Assembly: GCF_000807255.1 (NCBI RefSeq) | Contig: NZ_CP009268.1 | Location: 2,448,384 to 2,512,383 of the forward strand | Direction of reading: 5' to 3' | Length of the DNA: 64,000 bases | From: Clostridium pasteurianum DSM 525 = ATCC 6013 | GTDB taxonomy: Bacteria; Bacillota; Clostridia; Clostridiales; Clostridiaceae | Shown: piece by piece, positions 54,741-62,338 of the stretch | Position numbering within the stretch: the stretch's first letter is position 1 | How the letters are laid out: each line of letters opens with the position of its first letter | Position numbers and translations under genes: made by a program | Notes under the pieces: model-generated | Databases searched by the model: none | Told to the model about the DNA's origin: nothing | What the model saw: only the letters and a program-made list of their open reading frames with translations

Positions 54741-56006
54741 TCATATGCCTAAATCATTTCCTAAAATAATTAATACATCATATTTTGAAGTCTTTTGCGG
54801 TACAATTTCATAACTATCAGCTTTTAAACCCTTATTTATACTATTATTTATCTGTATCAACTGGTTTTCATCAGTACCATAAAAAACAACTTTAGTATTT
54901 TCTACTGGTTTTTTTGGTGCATTACCAGTAATTATATTGTTAAATCCATAATCCTTAAACTTTGTCTGATAATTTTTTGCAAGTCCAGCTTTATCCGTTC
55001 CATTTAGTATACTTATTTTTAATATTGAATTATTTATATCCTCAGATTTACTTACCGTTTTAGATGTAGAAAGATTAGCAGCATTACCTGCTGTATCCAA
55101 TAAAAAATAATTTTCATCTTCAATAGAAACTTTTAATCCTTTTGCTGTAGTAAGACTTATATTTTCATTTTTTAAATTACTGAAAATTCGTGCATACTTT
55201 AAAATTTGATTAGGAGTCATATTTGTTTCTAAATGTTTAGAGATCGAAGATATTATAGCAGGATATCTAAAAATAGTAGAAAATTTTCCAAACTTATTTA
55301 TAACTGACTCCATGAGCATCTGCTGATTCTTTATCCTAAGTAAATCATTACCTTCTGAATCTTTATCACTGCTATTTTTAACCCATCTAAAGTATTCTTC
55401 TGCTTTTTCACCATTTAAACGAGTAAGACCCTTATCAAAATTTATATGTAAATTTTGCACATTATCATCATAATTCATGTTCTTATCTATATTTACATCA
55501 ACTCCACCAAGAGAATCAATTACACTTCTAAAAGCATTATAGTCCAATTGAACATAATAATTAATCTTTGTATTCATCAACTCTTCTACATTATTAGTCA
55601 AATACTTAGGACCATTTACAGAATTAGATATATTTATTTTCTGCCTTTTTTCATTTAGTTTAATCATAGTATCTCTTGGAATTGAGATAATTTTTAACTT
55701 TTCATCCTTAGGTTCATAGTGAAGAAGTACTATGGCATTTGCCTTTTTTATATTATTTTTCTTTCCTAACTCCAAGGAATTATTAGAAGCTATATCTACT
55801 CCTGCTACTAATATATTTACAGGCTGCCCCTTCTGTGGTTCTAAATAATTAATATTAATAGCACTGGACTTACTATTAATACTTGATAAATAGAAAACAG
55901 TGAAACATGTAACTCCGACTCCAACACATATAATTAAAGCCAAAGCTATAATTATAACTGTTTTCATCACTTTATTTGATTTTTTTCTTTCCCTTTTTTC
56001 CCCCAT
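54741..56006 (-). CDS. LytR-CpsA-Psr family cell-wall glycopolymer ligase
   Basis: Transfers undecaprenyl-linked glycopolymers such as teichoic acids to peptidoglycan. A basic N-terminus and one signal anchor (IIIALALIICVGVGVTCFTVFYL, about 15-40) precede the LCP domain with NILVAGVD, ISIPRDTM, LGGVDVNID and RWVKNSSDKDSEGNDLLRIKNQQ. A C-terminal LytR_C domain (about 325-415) follows, with ISILNGTDKAGLAKNY. ATG at 56006 is chosen with AGTAGGTG upstream. It follows yqeK by 9 bases. In many clostridia rsfS comes next; here it does not. Confidence 0.92.
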   Translation of the reverse strand: MGEKRERKKSNKVMKTVIIIALALIICVGVGVTCFTVFYLSSINSKSSAININYLEPQKGQPVNILVAGVDIASNNSLELGKKNNIKKANAIVLLHYEPKDEKLKIISIPRDTMIKLNEKRQKINISNSVNGPKYLTNNVEELMNTKINYYVQLDYNAFRSVIDSLGGVDVNIDKNMNYDDNVQNLHINFDKGLTRLNGEKAEEYFRWVKNSSDKDSEGNDLLRIKNQQMLMESVINKFGKFSTIFRYPAIISSISKHLETNMTPNQILKYARIFSNLKNENISLTTAKGLKVSIEDENYFLLDTAGNAANLSTSKTVSKSEDINNSILKISILNGTDKAGLAKNYQTKFKDYGFNNIITGNAPKKPVENTKVVFYGTDENQLIQINNSINKGLKADSYEIVPQKTSKYDVLIILGNDLGI

Positions 56007-56015
56007 TAAATACAC

Positions 56016-56585
56016 CTACTTTTCATTACATATAATATAGTTTCTAGCTTCAACAGTATTCAGATGAATTAAATTTCCTCTTGAAATTACCAATTCTATA
56101 GTATTATTAAACGAAAGCAGCAATCCCTCATTTAAATCTTTATTTACTGTTTCTCTGAGAATATCAACTCCTTGAAAATCTCTCGAAGGTTCTATATAAT
56201 CTGCTAAATAAATTACTTTTTCTAACAAGCTCATGTTTTTTCTACCTGTTGTATGGTATTCAATTGAATTTAATATATCCTCATCCTCCACTCCCATTAG
56301 TTTTTTAGCAATTACAGATGCAGCTGCTCCATGCATAATAGAAGGATTTTTACAGGCTATATAATCTAATTTGTATCCATTTTCAGAACAAATATCCAAT
56401 ATCTTATTCTCATCCATTTGTTTGGCACAATCATGTATTAAACCAGCAATTCTGGCTTTATGGACATCTGCCCCATATTTTTTTGCCAATATTTCTGCAG
56501 TATCCCTTACACCCAAGCTATGTTTTAATCTTCCCTTTGTTAAATTCTTTTTTAGATACTCTTCCATTTCAAATTCATTCCACAT
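56016..56585 (-). CDS. yqeK: YqeK-type HD-domain hydrolase (symmetrical Ap4A hydrolase)
   Basis: HD-domain enzyme that hydrolyses diadenosine tetraphosphate to two ADP in this family. Visible metal motifs: GRLKHSLGVRDTAEI (His near 24), AGLIHDCAKQ (HD near 52) and HGAAASVIAKKL, then EYHTTGRKNMSLLEKVIYLADYIEPSRDF. It overlaps nadD by 11 bases and precedes the LCP gene, the usual Firmicutes arrangement. Confidence 0.94.
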   Translation of the reverse strand: MWNEFEMEEYLKKNLTKGRLKHSLGVRDTAEILAKKYGADVHKARIAGLIHDCAKQMDENKILDICSENGYKLDYIACKNPSIMHGAAASVIAKKLMGVEDEDILNSIEYHTTGRKNMSLLEKVIYLADYIEPSRDFQGVDILRETVNKDLNEGLLLSFNNTIELVISRGNLIHLNTVEARNYIICNEK

Positions 56586-57195
56586 AATACTTCTCTCCCT
56601 GATAAAGTTTTAGTCTATTAATATCCTTCAAAACTGAATTGGGTACTAAATATGATATATTATTACTGCATCTAATTTTTTCTCTTATGTAAGATGCAGA
56701 TATATCCATTAATGGTAAATTTAAAAGTATAATATCTGCGTTATATTTTTTCTGAATTTTTTCTTTTTGATATTCCAGCTCCACCTTTTTATACCCAGCC
56801 CTGCTAAATACTACAAAATGACAAAGTTCTAATATTCTCTTAATATTTTTCCAACTTTCCATTTCAACAAGACAATCAGCTCCGCTTATAAAATACCACT
56901 CAGTATTTGGTTCCTTTTTACTAAGGTATTCTAAAGTAATATAAGTAAAACTTAGATCTTTTTTATTGATTTCATAATCATCTATCTCAAAAATAGCTTC
57001 ATCTTTTATTGCATTTTCAACCATTTTATACCTTATAGATGCATCTGTTACTAGCTTATCTTTTTTATGAGGAGGATTACCTGTGGGTATAAAAACTATT
57101 TTATCTAAATTCAATCTTTCTGCTGCTTCATAAGCAATATTTAAATGTCCATTGTGAAGAGGATCAAAAGTCCCTCCTAAAATGCCTTTTTTCAT
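56575..57195 (-). CDS. nadD: Nicotinate-nucleotide adenylyltransferase
   Basis: Joins nicotinate mononucleotide and ATP to form deamido-NAD. Nucleotidyltransferase motifs: GILGGTFDPLHNGHLNIAYEA (cited in part, HxGH near 18) and the late ISASYIREKIR (SxxxxR). Further family block: FIPTGNPPHKKDK. 206 residues is usual. It overlaps yqeK; 250 bases upstream, with a weak hairpin and no gene, separate it from yhbY. Confidence 0.96.
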   Translation of the reverse strand: MKKGILGGTFDPLHNGHLNIAYEAAERLNLDKIVFIPTGNPPHKKDKLVTDASIRYKMVENAIKDEAIFEIDDYEINKKDLSFTYITLEYLSKKEPNTEWYFISGADCLVEMESWKNIKRILELCHFVVFSRAGYKKVELEYQKEKIQKKYNADIILLNLPLMDISASYIREKIRCSNNISYLVPNSVLKDINRLKLYQGEKYYVE

Positions 57196-57444
57196 TTTAA
57201 TACCTCTTTAATATATCATTAAAATAATGTTTAATTCTTCAATTGTTAAATATAACAAATACATTATATCATATTTATAATATAGATATATGTAATTTAT
57301 TGTAATATTACATTTTCTTCTCATATAATTAATAATAAAAATAGAATTCCAAAAATTAAAGTATAATTACAAACTCTCAATTTCAGAATTCTATTATATA
57401 TAATGCAAAAATATATATGCACTTATGTTATTTATTCAGTATGA

Positions 57445-57738
57445 CTAAACAGGCAATTCTATTTTAGCATTATCTTTAGATCTTCTATATAATACAAATT
57501 TTCTTCCAATTGCCTGAACACCTTCACACTTTAATTTTTTGCAAAGTAAATCACTAGCCTCTCTAGCAGTATAGTCACTGGTTTCCAAGACCGTTATCTT
57601 TATGAGTTCCCTAGCAGTAAGTGCATCATTTATTTGTTTTATAAAAGTTTCTTCTATATCATTTTTACCTATTTGAAAAATAGGCTGAATTTTATTTGCC
57701 AGACCTCTCAAATAACTTCTCTGTTTGCTTGTTATCAT
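57445..57738 (-). CDS. yhbY: YhbY-type CRM-domain ribosome-assembly RNA-binding protein
   Basis: Small RNA-binding protein that associates with pre-50S particles. The single CRM domain shows ITSKQRSYLRGLANKIQPIFQIGKNDI and LIKITVLET; the GxxG-like loop is IGKND. ATG at 57738 with GGAGG upstream gives 97 residues; a longer version reads through that site. It follows obg by 13 bases, so the two assembly factors share a message. Confidence 0.94.
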   Translation of the reverse strand: MITSKQRSYLRGLANKIQPIFQIGKNDIEETFIKQINDALTARELIKITVLETSDYTAREASDLLCKKLKCEGVQAIGRKFVLYRRSKDNAKIELPV

Positions 57739-57751
57739 TTTAAAATTCCTC

Positions 57752-59029
57752 CTACAATAAAAACTCAAATTCAAAGTCATTTAATCTTACTAATTCACCA
57801 TCTTTTATTCCCATGCTGATTAATTCATCAATAATGCCTTTGTTTCTGAGAACCTTGTGAAAATACATAAGCGATTCAGGATCATTAATATTTACACTGT
57901 TAAACAGTCTATCCACAAAAGATCCCTCTATTACATAAGCATCTTCTTCCTTATGAATCTCATAAGTAAATCTCTTTTCCTCTGGGACAAATCTTTCTTC
58001 TTCACTAATTTCAAGTTCAGTAACAGGTATATTAGAGAGCTGTTTTGCAGTTTCTTTTAGCAATTCATCTACCCCTTGCCTTGTAGCTGCTGAAATTTTA
58101 AAAATATTTTTATATCCCATTTCTTCTAATCTCTTTTTAAAATTATTGAAATTTTCATCATCATAAGCTATATCACTTTTATTTGCAGCTATTATCTGAG
58201 GTCTATCCCAAAGCTTCACACTATACTTTTTTAACTCTTCATTAATTTTAATGAAATCTTCTATAGGATCTCTTCCTTCACTGCCAGAGATATCGACTAC
58301 ATGAATAAGGAGTCTGGTTCTTTCAATATGTCTTAAAAATTGCAATCCGAGCCCCACACCTTCTGCAGCTCCTTCAATAATACCTGGAATGTCTGCCATG
58401 ACAAATCCTTGAATTCCAGGTAAACTAACTACACCAAGATTAGGCTTTATAGTTGTAAAGTGATAATTTGCAATTTTAGGCTTTGCCTTTGACACCATAG
58501 AAAGCAAAGTAGATTTACCTACGTTTGGGAATCCTATAAGCCCTACATCGGCTAAAAGTTTAAGTTCTAGAGTTATCCATCTTTCCTCTCCTGGCATACC
58601 AGGCTCTGCAAAGTTTGGTGCCTGTCTTGTAGGAGTACAGAATTTTGCATTTCCCTTTCCTCCCTTACCACCTCTAGCAGCAATAACTTTATCTCCTGCA
58701 TGAGCTAAATCTCCAATAATTTTACCAGTTTCCACATCTTTAATTATTGTACCCATAGGAACTTTTATATAAAGATCCTTTCCATCTTTACCATAGCATT
58801 TTGATCCTGAACCAGGTACTCCAACTTCTGCCACATATTTTCTCTTATAGGTAAAATCTAAAAGAGTGGTCATATTCTGGTCTGCTATAAAGATTACATC
58901 TCCACCATTACCACCGTCGCCTCCATCTGGACCACCTAGTGGTACATATTTTTCTCTTCTAAAAGAAACGGAGCCATTACCTCCATTACCAGATTTTATA
59001 AATATTTTAGCTGTATCAATAAACATCAT
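57752..59029 (-). CDS. obg: Obg GTPase (50S assembly and stress)
   Basis: Essential GTPase in 50S maturation, and in sporulation and stress control in Firmicutes. The N-terminal Obg fold is glycine-rich ([32 protein letters not shown] region, residues 12-45). The G domain has [13 protein letters not shown] (G1, about 164), [17 protein letters not shown] (G3) and ANKSD (G4). The C-terminal OCT domain (about 345-425) is the Firmicutes type. ATG at 59029 has GAAGGTG upstream. It follows rpmA across a terminator-like hairpin. Confidence 0.97.
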   Translation of the reverse strand: MMFIDTAKIFIKSGNGGNGSVSFRREKYVPLGGPDGGDGGNGGDVIFIADQNMTTLLDFTYKRKYVAEVGVPGSGSKCYGKDGKDLYIKVPMGTIIKDVETGKIIGDLAHAGDKVIAARGGKGGKGNAKFCTPTRQAPNFAEPGMPGEERWITLELKLLADVGLIGFPNVGKSTLLSMVSKAKPKIANYHFTTIKPNLGVVSLPGIQGFVMADIPGIIEGAAEGVGLGLQFLRHIERTRLLIHVVDISGSEGRDPIEDFIKINEELKKYSVKLWDRPQIIAANKSDIAYDDENFNNFKKRLEEMGYKNIFKISAATRQGVDELLKETAKQLSNIPVTELEISEEERFVPEEKRFTYEIHKEEDAYVIEGSFVDRLFNSVNINDPESLMYFHKVLRNKGIIDELISMGIKDGELVRLNDFEFEFLL

Positions 59030-59054
59030 TTTCACCTTCCTTTTATGGAGTAAA

Positions 59055-59078
59055 AAAGCACCCCTATAAGGGTGCTTT
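59055..59078 (-). terminator. Terminator/attenuator between rpmA and obg
   Basis: Stem AAAGCACCC/GGGTGCTTT with a 6-base loop, followed on the minus strand by a T-run. It probably terminates most ribosomal-protein transcripts while letting some continue into obg. Confidence 0.85.
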
Positions 59079-59081
59079 AAA

Positions 59082-59384
59082 TTATTCAGCTATGCTTTCT
59101 TCTACAACTACAGGATAAACACTTGCTTTTTTCTTGTCTCTGCCAACTCTTTCATATTTAACTACTCCGTCAACTTTAGCAAAAAGAGTATCATCAGATC
59201 CTTTACCTACATTAGTTCCAGGGTGAATCTTTGTTCCTCTCTGTCTAACCAATATATTTCCAGCAAGTACAAATTCTCCATCAGCACTTTTAACTCCAAG
59301 TCTTTTAGACTCACTATCTCTACCGTTTTTTGAACTACCTACTCCTTTTTTATGAGCAAATAGCTGTAGATTCATAACTAACAT
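59082..59384 (-). CDS. rpmA: 50S ribosomal protein L27 with cleavable N-terminal extension
   Basis: L27 reaches the peptidyl-transferase centre. The N-terminus carries the extension [10 protein letters not shown], which in Firmicutes is removed between the FA and HKK by the Prp protease; an extra MLV precedes it in this reading. The body [19 protein letters not shown] and [18 protein letters not shown] is typical. The start at 59384 has AGGAGGTG nine bases upstream. The processing protease is encoded immediately upstream. Confidence 0.97.
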   Translation of the reverse strand: MLVMNLQLFAHKKGVGSSKNGRDSESKRLGVKSADGEFVLAGNILVRQRGTKIHPGTNVGKGSDDTLFAKVDGVVKYERVGRDKKKASVYPVVVEESIAE

Positions 59385-59385
59385 T

Positions 59386-59715
59386 CTACTGCACCTCCTC
59401 TATATCTACTCTTATATAGTCACCATAATTAATTTTCATATTCTGAATTCCATATAACATTGTTTTCAGCAATACTTGACATTTTTCTATATTGTCACAG
59501 TTTTGATTTTCTAAATTCAAGTTTAAAAAACCATCACAGATATTTATATCGGCATCTATTCCAATAACTTCTGTAATACCGTTAGCAAAGGTATAAGCTA
59601 AAGCAGATACGGCACTACAAACAATATCGTATCCTTCTTCAGCAAAACCTGCATGCCCCTTTATGTTAAAAGAAACAAGACAATTATGTTTTTTCATAAA
59701 AATAATATCAATCAT
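59386..59715 (-). CDS. prp: Ribosomal-processing cysteine protease Prp
   Basis: Cysteine protease that removes the N-terminal extension of L27. The catalytic histidine is in [12 protein letters not shown] (about residue 22) and the cysteine in [19 protein letters not shown] (about residue 33), the diagnostic GHA...CSAVS pair. 109 residues is the usual size. It lies between rplU and rpmA, the standard rplU-prp-rpmA order, and ends two bases before the L27 start. Confidence 0.96.
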   Translation of the reverse strand: MIDIIFMKKHNCLVSFNIKGHAGFAEEGYDIVCSAVSALAYTFANGITEVIGIDADINICDGFLNLNLENQNCDNIEKCQVLLKTMLYGIQNMKINYGDYIRVDIEEVQ

Positions 59716-59717
59716 GA

Positions 59718-60029
59718 CTATGCTTCAATTTTTTCGATTAAAAGCTTAGTGTAAGGCTGTCTGTGGCCTTGTTTTCTTCTATAGTCCTTTTTACGCTTAT
59801 ATTTGAAAACTATAACCTTCTTAGCCTTTCCCTGTTCTGCTACTTTAGCAACAACCTTAGCGCCTTCAACTACAGGCTTACCTATAACTAATCCATCTTC
59901 TTTTCCAACCGCAAGAACACTTGTCAATTCTACATTAGAATCAACTTCAGCTTCAAGTTTTTCAACGAATATTACGTCTCCCTCTGAAACTTTATATTGT
60001 TTTCCTCCAGTAACTAATACTGCGTACAT
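59718..60029 (-). CDS. rplU: 50S ribosomal protein L21
   Basis: Binds 23S rRNA domain III region. The sequence [25 protein letters not shown] and the C-terminal [29 protein letters not shown] are diagnostic. GAGGAGGTG lies six bases before ATG. It leads the rplU-prp-rpmA operon behind a structured leader. Confidence 0.98.
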   Translation of the reverse strand: MYAVLVTGGKQYKVSEGDVIFVEKLEAEVDSNVELTSVLAVGKEDGLVIGKPVVEGAKVVAKVAEQGKAKKVIVFKYKRKKDYRRKQGHRQPYTKLLIEKIEA

Positions 60030-60108
60030 TAAAACACCTCCTCAAACCAGTCTCGCCAACTCAGGTACAGTAAACTGTTTATACAAAACCTTGTGTGCGC
60101 GGTCTACA
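60030..60108 (-). ncRNA. L21 leader RNA (autoregulatory 5' leader)
   Basis: Between the promoter and the L21 ribosome-binding site the leader contains GGCGAGACTGG and GACCGCGCACACAAGG, sequences typical of the Firmicutes L21 leader, a conserved hairpin thought to bind L21 and control the operon. Family membership is from memory of that motif; a covariance search was not run. Confidence 0.75.
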
Positions 60109-60114
60109 AATGCC

Positions 60115-60143
60115 ATTTTAACACAGATAATAATATTTGTAAA
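60115..60143 (-). promoter_or_regulatory. Sigma-A promoter of rplU
   Basis: Minus-strand TTTACA (60138-60143) and TAAAAT (60115-60120) with 17-base spacing, just after the end of the RNase G gene. Predicted start near 60108 marks the 5' end of the leader. Confidence 0.7.
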
Positions 60144-60148
60144 TAAAT

Positions 60149-61597
60149 TTATCCATATATTCTATATATATTTTTTTCTTCTATTTGACTTTGATAAATT
60201 AAAGGAAAAACTTTATATGTATCAAAAGACTTTATAAACTTTACATAAATATTTTTATCTTCACCTGCTATAGACTTTATGAACTTATCTGTATGATTTA
60301 ATATAATATTTCTATATTCATCATTTACTTCAATATAAATATGTTTATTGAAATTTTCACTTTCACTATCTAATCTGAGTATATTGTTCCTTATTAAATT
60401 AGATAAATAGGATAATTTTAATACTTTTCCATTGCCGTTACAATTGCCGCATCTTTGTTCAATGTAGTCCAATATGGACTTTCCCCTTCTTCTTCTGGCT
60501 ATTTGCACAATATTTAACTCTGTAAAAGGATAGACTATGGTTTTATTTTTATCCTCTTTAAAGCCATTTTCTAAGATATTTAAAATCTTATTTTTCACCT
60601 CATCATCCTCTAAATCTATGAAATCTATAACTATTATGCCACTCAAATTTCTAAGTCTAATTTGCAGAGGAATCTCCCTTGCTGCTTCTATATTTGTAAT
60701 TTCTGCAGTATTTTTAATATTTCTCTGCCTGACATTCTTACCTGAATTTACATCAATAACATACATAGCTTCTGTCTTATCAATTACTATGGAACCACCA
60801 CAGTGAAGTTCTACAGTATTATTTCTGAGCTCTAATATTTTCTTTTCAATACTGTAGTATTCCATAATTGGAATGGAAGAATTATGTCTTTCCAATTTTA
60901 TTTTTATATCTTTTTTATTTTTTATATAATTTTCTATAAAATGAAAATCTTTTTCACTATTTACAATTACTTTTTCTGTATATTCATCTAACAGATCCCT
61001 TAAAACTTTGCCCAAAGCACCATCATCATTATATATGATCTCAGGTTTATTAGATAACTTTGACCTTCTCACAATATCCTGATAAATTTCATACAATCTT
61101 TTAATTTCATCATTTATTTCATCTATAGGTACTTTTTCCGCATTAGTCCTAAGCATCACGCCTGTATTATCAGGTTTTTGTATATTTTTTCTCAGGTAAT
61201 TCTGGACTTCACTATCTACTATTTTTTTTGAAATAGAAATTTCATTATTTAAAGTTTCGATTACAGCATACCTTCCAGGCACAGTTATTTTATTAGTGAG
61301 TTTAGGACCTTTAGATCCCATACTTTCTTTAATGATTTCAACTAAAATTTCCTGACCTTTTTTTATATCTACATTATTAAATTTGGAATCCATATACATA
61401 TAGCCATTTTTGCCACGACCAATATCTATAAAAGCACATTTTATAGCAGGTACAATATTTTTAACTATGCCCTTATAAATTTGACCTGGATATACCTCTG
61501 TACCTTCTTCCTCCATACGACATCCTATAAGTTTATCTTTTTCCGTTATAGCAATTCTCAGTAAGCTATCTTGCCTTTCAACGAATATATTTTTCAA
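60149..61597 (-). CDS. rng: Ribonuclease G/E family endoribonuclease
   Basis: Endoribonuclease acting on single-stranded AU-rich RNA and rRNA precursors. The S1 domain (about 36-110) has QIYKGIVKNIVPAIKCAFIDIG. The catalytic DNase I-like domain carries DVNSGKNVRQ and VIDFIDLEDDEVK with the two metal-binding Asp. The zinc-link RCGNCNGNGKV stabilises the dimer. TTG at 61597 is proposed: AGAGGTG lies six bases upstream and the family's KNIFVERQ start follows. 482 residues is the usual RNase G size. It lies upstream of rplU, the typical clostridial order. Confidence 0.93.
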   Translation of the reverse strand: MKNIFVERQDSLLRIAITEKDKLIGCRMEEEGTEVYPGQIYKGIVKNIVPAIKCAFIDIGRGKNGYMYMDSKFNNVDIKKGQEILVEIIKESMGSKGPKLTNKITVPGRYAVIETLNNEISISKKIVDSEVQNYLRKNIQKPDNTGVMLRTNAEKVPIDEINDEIKRLYEIYQDIVRRSKLSNKPEIIYNDDGALGKVLRDLLDEYTEKVIVNSEKDFHFIENYIKNKKDIKIKLERHNSSIPIMEYYSIEKKILELRNNTVELHCGGSIVIDKTEAMYVIDVNSGKNVRQRNIKNTAEITNIEAAREIPLQIRLRNLSGIIVIDFIDLEDDEVKNKILNILENGFKEDKNKTIVYPFTELNIVQIARRRRGKSILDYIEQRCGNCNGNGKVLKLSYLSNLIRNNILRLDSESENFNKHIYIEVNDEYRNIILNHTDKFIKSIAGEDKNIYVKFIKSFDTYKVFPLIYQSQIEEKNIYRIYG

Positions 61598-61618
61598 CTT
61601 CAGCACCTCTAATAATAT

Positions 61619-62338
61619 TTATTGCTGAAAATACTGCCATAGTGGCACTAATTTCTTATTTTTAATTCCATACATTTCAGTTCTAACCATTTCCGTAAAA
61701 GCCTCTTCATCTACAGCTTTAGTATTTTTCTTTATATATTGTGCCAATAAATCTGCAGATAAATTCTCTCTGCTGCCACAGGAAATTTGTGCATTCATAA
61801 TTAGGTAATTATCTTCTATAGTCAATTTTAAATCTTTAACCATAGGCTTAATATTAACCTCTTTTTCACCACTTTTAGTCTTTTTCACAATATTCCATTC
61901 TTTAGATTTAAGCATATTATCAAGCTCAGAACTAAGATTATCTGTATTTAAATATTTTATTTTTATTATATAACTTGCTCCATCTATAGCTGCCATAGCC
62001 TGAGGAACTTTTTTACCATTTTTATCATAGGGTTCTCTGATACCTACTACTTTTAATAATTTTATATTTTCTGTGGAACTTTCATTAAAGTTTTTTTCTA
62101 TTTCCCTTTCTTCCACCTTTTCCTTAAATTCTATATCCATATAATCTCCTAATGAATACATACCTACAGACAAAGGCTGCGCAATGGACAACTTCATATG
62201 TGGATTAAATCCCCTTGAATAATCTACAGGAAGCGATGCTCTTTTAAAAGTTCTTTGAATAGTTCTCATAATATCCAGATGAGAAACAAATTTTATGTCT
62301 GATCCCTTAGTGAATTTAATTAGATATCGCACCTTCAA
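61619..62338 (-). CDS. Radical-SAM-associated protein, TIGR03936/DUF2344 type
   Basis: Partner protein of TIGR03960-type radical-SAM enzymes. The N-terminus MKVRYLIKFTKGSDIKFVSHLDIMRTIQRTFKRASLPVDYSRGFNPHMKLSIAQPL (cited as FVSHLD and SRGFNPHMKLS) is diagnostic; 239 residues is typical. Its first 23 bases overlap the end of the radical-SAM gene, so translation is coupled, and RNase G follows after 22 bases. The reaction of the pair is not established. Confidence 0.92.
   Translation of the reverse strand: MKVRYLIKFTKGSDIKFVSHLDIMRTIQRTFKRASLPVDYSRGFNPHMKLSIAQPLSVGMYSLGDYMDIEFKEKVEEREIEKNFNESSTENIKLLKVVGIREPYDKNGKKVPQAMAAIDGASYIIKIKYLNTDNLSSELDNMLKSKEWNIVKKTKSGEKEVNIKPMVKDLKLTIEDNYLIMNAQISCGSRENLSADLLAQYIKKNTKAVDEEAFTEMVRTEMYGIKNKKLVPLWQYFQQ

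Noticed and set aside
57341-57394. A terminator after yhbY with arms ATAGAATTC/GAATTCTAT
   Set aside because: The 36-base loop and short AT-rich stem make it too weak to call; the stretch 57196-57444 is listed only as a gap without a gene.
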